64,000 nucleotides of DNA from NCBI GenBank assembly GCA_947455465.1, contig CANGNS010000013.1:39363-103362 (forward strand), read 5' to 3'. The notes under the pieces are model-generated. The model was not told the origin of the DNA. It saw only the letters and a program-made list of their open reading frames with translations, and did not search any database. This document shows positions 61,801 through 64,000 of this stretch, one piece after another (the stretch's first letter is position 1; the number at the start of each line of letters is the position of its first letter). The stretch is from Comamonadaceae bacterium. Lineage in GTDB: Bacteria > Pseudomonadota > Gammaproteobacteria > Burkholderiales > Burkholderiaceae_C. Made by a program: the position numbers and the translations under genes.

Positions 61801-61946
61801 CGGTGTTGGCGATGATTCCCCTCTCGCGCTCGGTCTTTTGGGGCCCGATGGCGGTGGCCATCATGGGCGGACTGATGGTGGCTACGGCCCTGACCTTGCT
61901 GGCCTTGCCGGCGATGTACGCGGCCTGGTTTCGGGTGCGCCGCTAG
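58818..61946 (+). CDS. RND family efflux transporter (inner-membrane pump)
   Basis: A 1042-residue HAE-type RND pump with 12 helices and two large periplasmic loops. The first is after VLMLLGAAAYFQLGQDEDPPF; the proton-relay helix shows GLLVDDAIIAVEMMVRK; the second half has FPDSSRPEVMMDVWYAEGTS and LGVIALMGMIQRNSVILIDQIEQ. It is nearer to general drug/solvent pumps of the uncharacterised HAE group than to AcrB, with no known substrate. It forms one operon with the adaptor. Confidence 0.95.
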   Translation: MSMDTDKPGFNLSKWALEHSALTRYLMVVLMLLGAAAYFQLGQDEDPPFTFRIMVVRAFWPGATATQVAQQVTDKLERTLQEVPGADKIRSFSKPGETTILFQLKDSTRAAEVPDLFYTVRKKIGDMRGTLPQGVVGPFCNDEFGDVYGVIYALQAEGFSPAEVKEVADEVRQKLLRVPDVNKVELFGAQDEKLYIEMSQRRLSQLGLDINQVLAQLAQQNALEGAGTMQTPLDVVQVRVSGAFEAAEQLRAMPIRGSSGNQLRLGDIADVKRGYVDPASVKVRFQGQQVIALGVSMTKGGDIIALGKALKKTTAKIGAALPVGIRLVEVQDQPSAVAKSVNEFIAVLIEAIVIVLLVSFVALGLHKRAGLQPWWRRYYVDVRPGLVVAITIPLVLAVTFLGMYYWGIGLHKISLGSLIIALGLLVDDAIIAVEMMVRKIEEGYDKVRAATFAYEITAMPMLTGTLITAVGFLPIGIARSTVGEYTFAIFGVTVLALLVSWVVSVYFVPYLGTVLLKAKDAQGGAEHQEVFDTPFYNAFRRTVNWCVQHRWITIGLMLLTFALGIAGMGRVQQQFFPDSSRPEVMMDVWYAEGTSIAANEEVTRRIEARLMQEAGVVNVTTWIGSGVPRFYLPLDAIFPQSNVSQFIVLPKDLKLRESLRIRLPALMAQEFPEVRARVKILPNGPPVAYPVQFRVVGEDPATLRLRANEVKEALRANAHMRGVNDNWNEPVKVIHLEVDQAKARALGVTSQSIAQASRTLLAGSTVGQFRDGDKLIDIVLRQPISERNAISDIGNAYLPTASGRSIPLTQIAKPTFAWEPGVMWREGRDYAITVQGDIAEGLQGATVTAELLPSLRQIEAGWQSRGGSYRIEVAGAVEESSKGSSSIAAGVPVMLFITFTLLMLQLHSFSRAMLVFLTGPLGIAGVAAALLTFGRPFGFVALLGVIALMGMIQRNSVILIDQIEQDRARGVPAWDAIVESAVRRLRPIVLTAAAAVLAMIPLSRSVFWGPMAVAIMGGLMVATALTLLALPAMYAAWFRVRR

Positions 61947-61963
61947 CGCCTAGGCGCGCAGGC

Positions 61964-61969
61964 TAAAAT
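61964..61969 (+). promoter_or_regulatory. -10-like element before tRNA-Leu
   Basis: TAAAAT about 82 bases before the tRNA. No clear -35. Confidence 0.3.
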
Positions 61970-62050
61970 GCCCGGCTGACCGATTTCCAGCGACCGGCAG
62001 GGAGACGGCGCCTTTGGCGCCTGCCCCCGGGCGGTTGTTGAATATTTTTT

Positions 62051-62137
62051 GCGCGGGTGGCGAAATTGGTAGACGCACCAGGTTTAGGTCCTGACGCCAG
62101 CAATGGTGTGGGGGTTCGAGTCCCCCCCCGCGCACCA
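62051..62137 (+). tRNA. tRNA-Leu (anticodon UAG)
   Basis: A class II tRNA with a seven-base acceptor stem (GCGCGGG with CCCGCGC), discriminator A at 62134 and encoded CCA at 62135-62137. The anticodon loop TTTAGGT holds TAG at 62085-62087; the T arm GGGGG-TTCGAGT-CCCCC is perfect. The variable arm is long, as for leucine. It reads CUN codons. It lies 90 bases before tig. Confidence 0.97.
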
Positions 62138-62165
62138 CTCACAAGGCAAGTTGAACCCCATTTGC

Positions 62166-62205
62166 GGGGCAGCCTGCGGCCGCACAGTGCGGTCCGTGCT
62201 GCCCC
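62166..62205 (+). promoter_or_regulatory. Stem-loop between tRNA-Leu and tig
   Basis: An eight-base stem (GGGGCAGC at 62166-62173, complement at 62198-62205) encloses a second hairpin (CCGCA-CAG-TGCGG). TTCAATTTTT follows. It may terminate the tRNA transcript or attenuate tig. Confidence 0.5.
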
Positions 62206-62227
62206 TTCAATTTTTAGGAGCATCTGA

Positions 62228-63538
62228 ATGACGGTAGTTGTAGAAACATTGGAAAAGCTGGAACGCAAGATCAAACTGACTTTGCCGGTCGATGCCGTCC
62301 AAAACGAAGTGCAGGCGCGCCTGCGCAAATTGGCCCGCACCGTCAAGATGGACGGCTTTCGTCCGGGCAAGGTGCCGCTTAATGTGGTGACCCAGCGCTA
62401 CGGCTACTCGGTCCACTACGAAGTGATGAACGACAAAGTGGGCGACGCCTTCGCCAAGGCCGCCAACGAAGCCAAGCTGCGCGTGGCCGGACAGCCCCAA
62501 ATCACCGAGTCGGCCGAGCCGGTGGACGGCCAGATGGCCTTTGACGCGGTGTTTGAAGTCTTTCCGGAAGTCAAAATCAACGACCTGGCCACGGCTGAAG
62601 TGGAAAAAGCCCACGCCGAAGTGACCGACGCGGCCATCGAAAAAACCATCGACATCCTGCGCAAACAGCGCCGCACCTTTGCCCTGCGCCCGCATGAGGC
62701 CCCCGCCCAGGACGGCGACCGGGTCACGGTGGACTTTGAAGGCAAGATTGACGGCGAACCCTTCGACGGCGGCAAGGCCGAAGACTTTCAGTTCATTTTG
62801 GGCGACGGCCAAATGCTCAAGGAATTTGAAGAGGCGACCCGCGGCATGAAGTTTGGCGAAAGCAAGACTTTCCCCTTGGCCTTTCCCGCCGATTACCACG
62901 GCCAGGATGTCGCAGGCAAAACAGCCGACTTCATTGTCACCTTGAAGAAGATCGAAGCGGCGAACCTGCCCGAGGTCGACGACGCGCTGGCCCGCGCCCT
63001 GGGCATTGCCGAAGGCACGGTAGCTGCGCTCAAGGAAGACATCCGCAAGAATTTGCAGCGCGAAGTGAAGTCGCGCCTGCTCTCGCGCAACAAGCAAGGC
63101 GTGATGGAAGCGCTGATGGCCAAGTCCGAGCTGGACCTGCCCAAGGTCAGCGTCAAGTCCGAAGTCGAGCGCCTGATTGCCGATGCCCGCGCCAATCTCA
63201 AGCAGCGTGGTGTCAAAGATGCCGAAAACGCCCCCATTCCTGAGGAATTGTTCACCGCCCAGGCTGAGCGCCGGGTGCGTTTAGGCCTGGTCGTGGGCGA
63301 GTTGGTACGCGCCAACCAGCTCCAGGCCACGCCTGCCCAGATCAAGCAGCATGTGGAAGAGCTGGCCTCCAGCTACGAAAACCCGGCAGAAGTGGTGCGC
63401 TGGTACTACGGCGACCAAAACCGCATGAGCGATGTCGAGTCCGTGGTGATTGAGAACAATGTGACTGAGTTTGTCCTGTCCAAAGTCAAGGTCACTGAGA
63501 AAACCATCTCCTTTGACGAGTTGATGGGGCAAAATTAA
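62228..63538 (+). CDS. tig: Trigger factor
   Basis: Ribosome-bound chaperone with peptidyl-prolyl isomerase activity, 436 residues. The ribosome-binding signature is [12 protein letters not shown]; the FKBP-like domain spans about 160-245 ([21 protein letters not shown]); the C-terminal helical arms follow. TAGGAG lies upstream of the ATG. Conserved tig-clpP order. Confidence 0.97.
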   Translation: MTVVVETLEKLERKIKLTLPVDAVQNEVQARLRKLARTVKMDGFRPGKVPLNVVTQRYGYSVHYEVMNDKVGDAFAKAANEAKLRVAGQPQITESAEPVDGQMAFDAVFEVFPEVKINDLATAEVEKAHAEVTDAAIEKTIDILRKQRRTFALRPHEAPAQDGDRVTVDFEGKIDGEPFDGGKAEDFQFILGDGQMLKEFEEATRGMKFGESKTFPLAFPADYHGQDVAGKTADFIVTLKKIEAANLPEVDDALARALGIAEGTVAALKEDIRKNLQREVKSRLLSRNKQGVMEALMAKSELDLPKVSVKSEVERLIADARANLKQRGVKDAENAPIPEELFTAQAERRVRLGLVVGELVRANQLQATPAQIKQHVEELASSYENPAEVVRWYYGDQNRMSDVESVVIENNVTEFVLSKVKVTEKTISFDELMGQN

Positions 63539-63593
63539 TGTACGGCGTGCCCCGATCGGGTGCGCCGGTTTACTTACCAACGAGGCTATCCAT

Positions 63594-64000
63594 ATGAAAT
63601 TCGAGTTGCCAGGCAGCATGCCAACCCAGGCCTTGGGCATGGTCCCGATGGTCATCGAGCAGTCGGGCCGGGGAGAGCGCTCCTACGATATTTACTCGCG
63701 CCTGCTCAAAGAGCGCGTGATTTTCCTGGTCGGCCCGGTCAATGACCACACGGCCAATCTGGTGGTCGCCCAGCTTTTGTTCCTGGAGAGCGAGAATCCT
63801 GACAAGGATATTTCCTTCTATATCAACTCGCCCGGTGGCTCTGTGAGCGCAGGCATGGCGATTTTTGACACCATGAGCTTCATCAAGCCCGATGTATCTA
63901 CGCTGTGCGTGGGCATGGCGGCGAGCATGGGGGCGTTTTTGCTGGCCGCTGGCGCCAAAGGCAAGCGGTTTTCCCTGCCCAATTCCAAGGTCATGATCCA
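63594..64000 (+). CDS. clpP: ATP-dependent Clp protease proteolytic subunit (cut by window edge)
   Basis: The first 135 residues of ClpP are visible: [60 protein letters not shown] precedes the active-site serine S111 ([14 protein letters not shown]). The frame runs off the right edge at the catalytic-His codon (VMI, then CA). GAGG lies upstream of the ATG at 63594. It follows tig as usual; clpX is expected next. Confidence 0.96.
   Translation, partial: MKFELPGSMPTQALGMVPMVIEQSGRGERSYDIYSRLLKERVIFLVGPVNDHTANLVVAQLLFLESENPDKDISFYINSPGGSVSAGMAIFDTMSFIKPDVSTLCVGMAASMGAFLLAAGAKGKRFSLPNSKVMI

Noticed and set aside
58818..61946. RND pump as hopanoid transporter HpnN because it neighbours hpnC
   Set aside because: It is a 1042-residue HAE-type pump with its own adaptor and divergent from hpnC; HpnN is a smaller RND-like protein without an adaptor.
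1..64000. CRISPR array, insertion sequence, prophage or integron
   Set aside because: No regularly spaced repeats, transposase, integrase or phage structural genes were found on either strand.

Overview
The window is a contiguous, gene-dense stretch (coding on both strands, no gene-free gap over 300 bases) of a GC-rich bacterial chromosome. Gene content and neighbourhoods (ribF-ileS-lspA; ribBX-ribH-nusB; tolQRA; hpnCDE; rpmBG; tig-clpP; a DHC/SHP/cytochrome b561 cluster) fit a betaproteobacterium of the order Burkholderiales, most likely Comamonadaceae. That placement is inferred from protein content, not from a marker search. I see no insertion sequence, prophage, integron, CRISPR array or replication origin. 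One tRNA gene (Leu, anticodon UAG) is present.

Layout. 1-5.2 kb: dnaG (cut by the left edge), an AhpD-like protein, slyX, a two-subunit 3-oxoacid CoA-transferase, and a three-gene electron-transfer operon (SHP-type cytochrome c, diheme cytochrome c, membrane cytochrome b) behind an FNR/Dnr-type palindrome. 5.2-10.2 kb: a tripartite EmrAB/OM-factor drug efflux operon led by a marR regulator with a palindromic operator. 10.2-15.8 kb: two DMT transporters, an SDR lacking the usual YxxxK, a quinone oxidoreductase and an ArnT-like glycosyltransferase. 15.8-22.0 kb: ribF-ileS-lspA, an HNH protein and an exported LigE-type DNA ligase. 22.2-32.0 kb: an Oar-like TonB-dependent receptor with its own palindromic promoter and terminator, followed by a peptide-type ABC importer with an unusual doubly anchored binding protein, an enlarged permease and a fused double ATPase. 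32.0-36.4 kb: two acyl-CoA dehydrogenases, purN and rsmB. 36.5-42.1 kb: a fatty-acid desaturase, rpmB-rpmG and dnaE. 42.1-44.6 kb: a Fur-boxed feoA-feoB plus a small cysteine-bearing membrane protein. 44.6-54.4 kb: tolQRA, an aminotransferase, ribBX-ribH-nusB, an Hsp15-like protein, an FAH-family hydrolase, dusC, hemH and a HAD hydrolase. 54.4-57.5 kb: hpnCDE (squalene synthesis). 57.7-61.9 kb: an RND efflux pair. 62.0-64.0 kb: tRNA-Leu, tig and clpP (cut by the right edge).

How the parts work together. Most genes are housekeeping (replication, translation, riboflavin, haem, lipoprotein processing, proteostasis). The accessory interest lies in envelope traffic: the TonB receptor next to a peptide ABC importer could form a two-membrane uptake route, two efflux systems export drugs, and the Feo operon brings in ferrous iron under a likely Fur site. 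Several genes (slyX, marR, purN, dnaE, perhaps rsmB and the HAD gene) have a -10-like hexamer only 6-9 bases before the start codon and no Shine-Dalgarno, which suggests leaderless transcripts. Two housekeeping genes (ileS and hpnD) carry short internal AT-rich patches with atypical codons that may be recombination scars.
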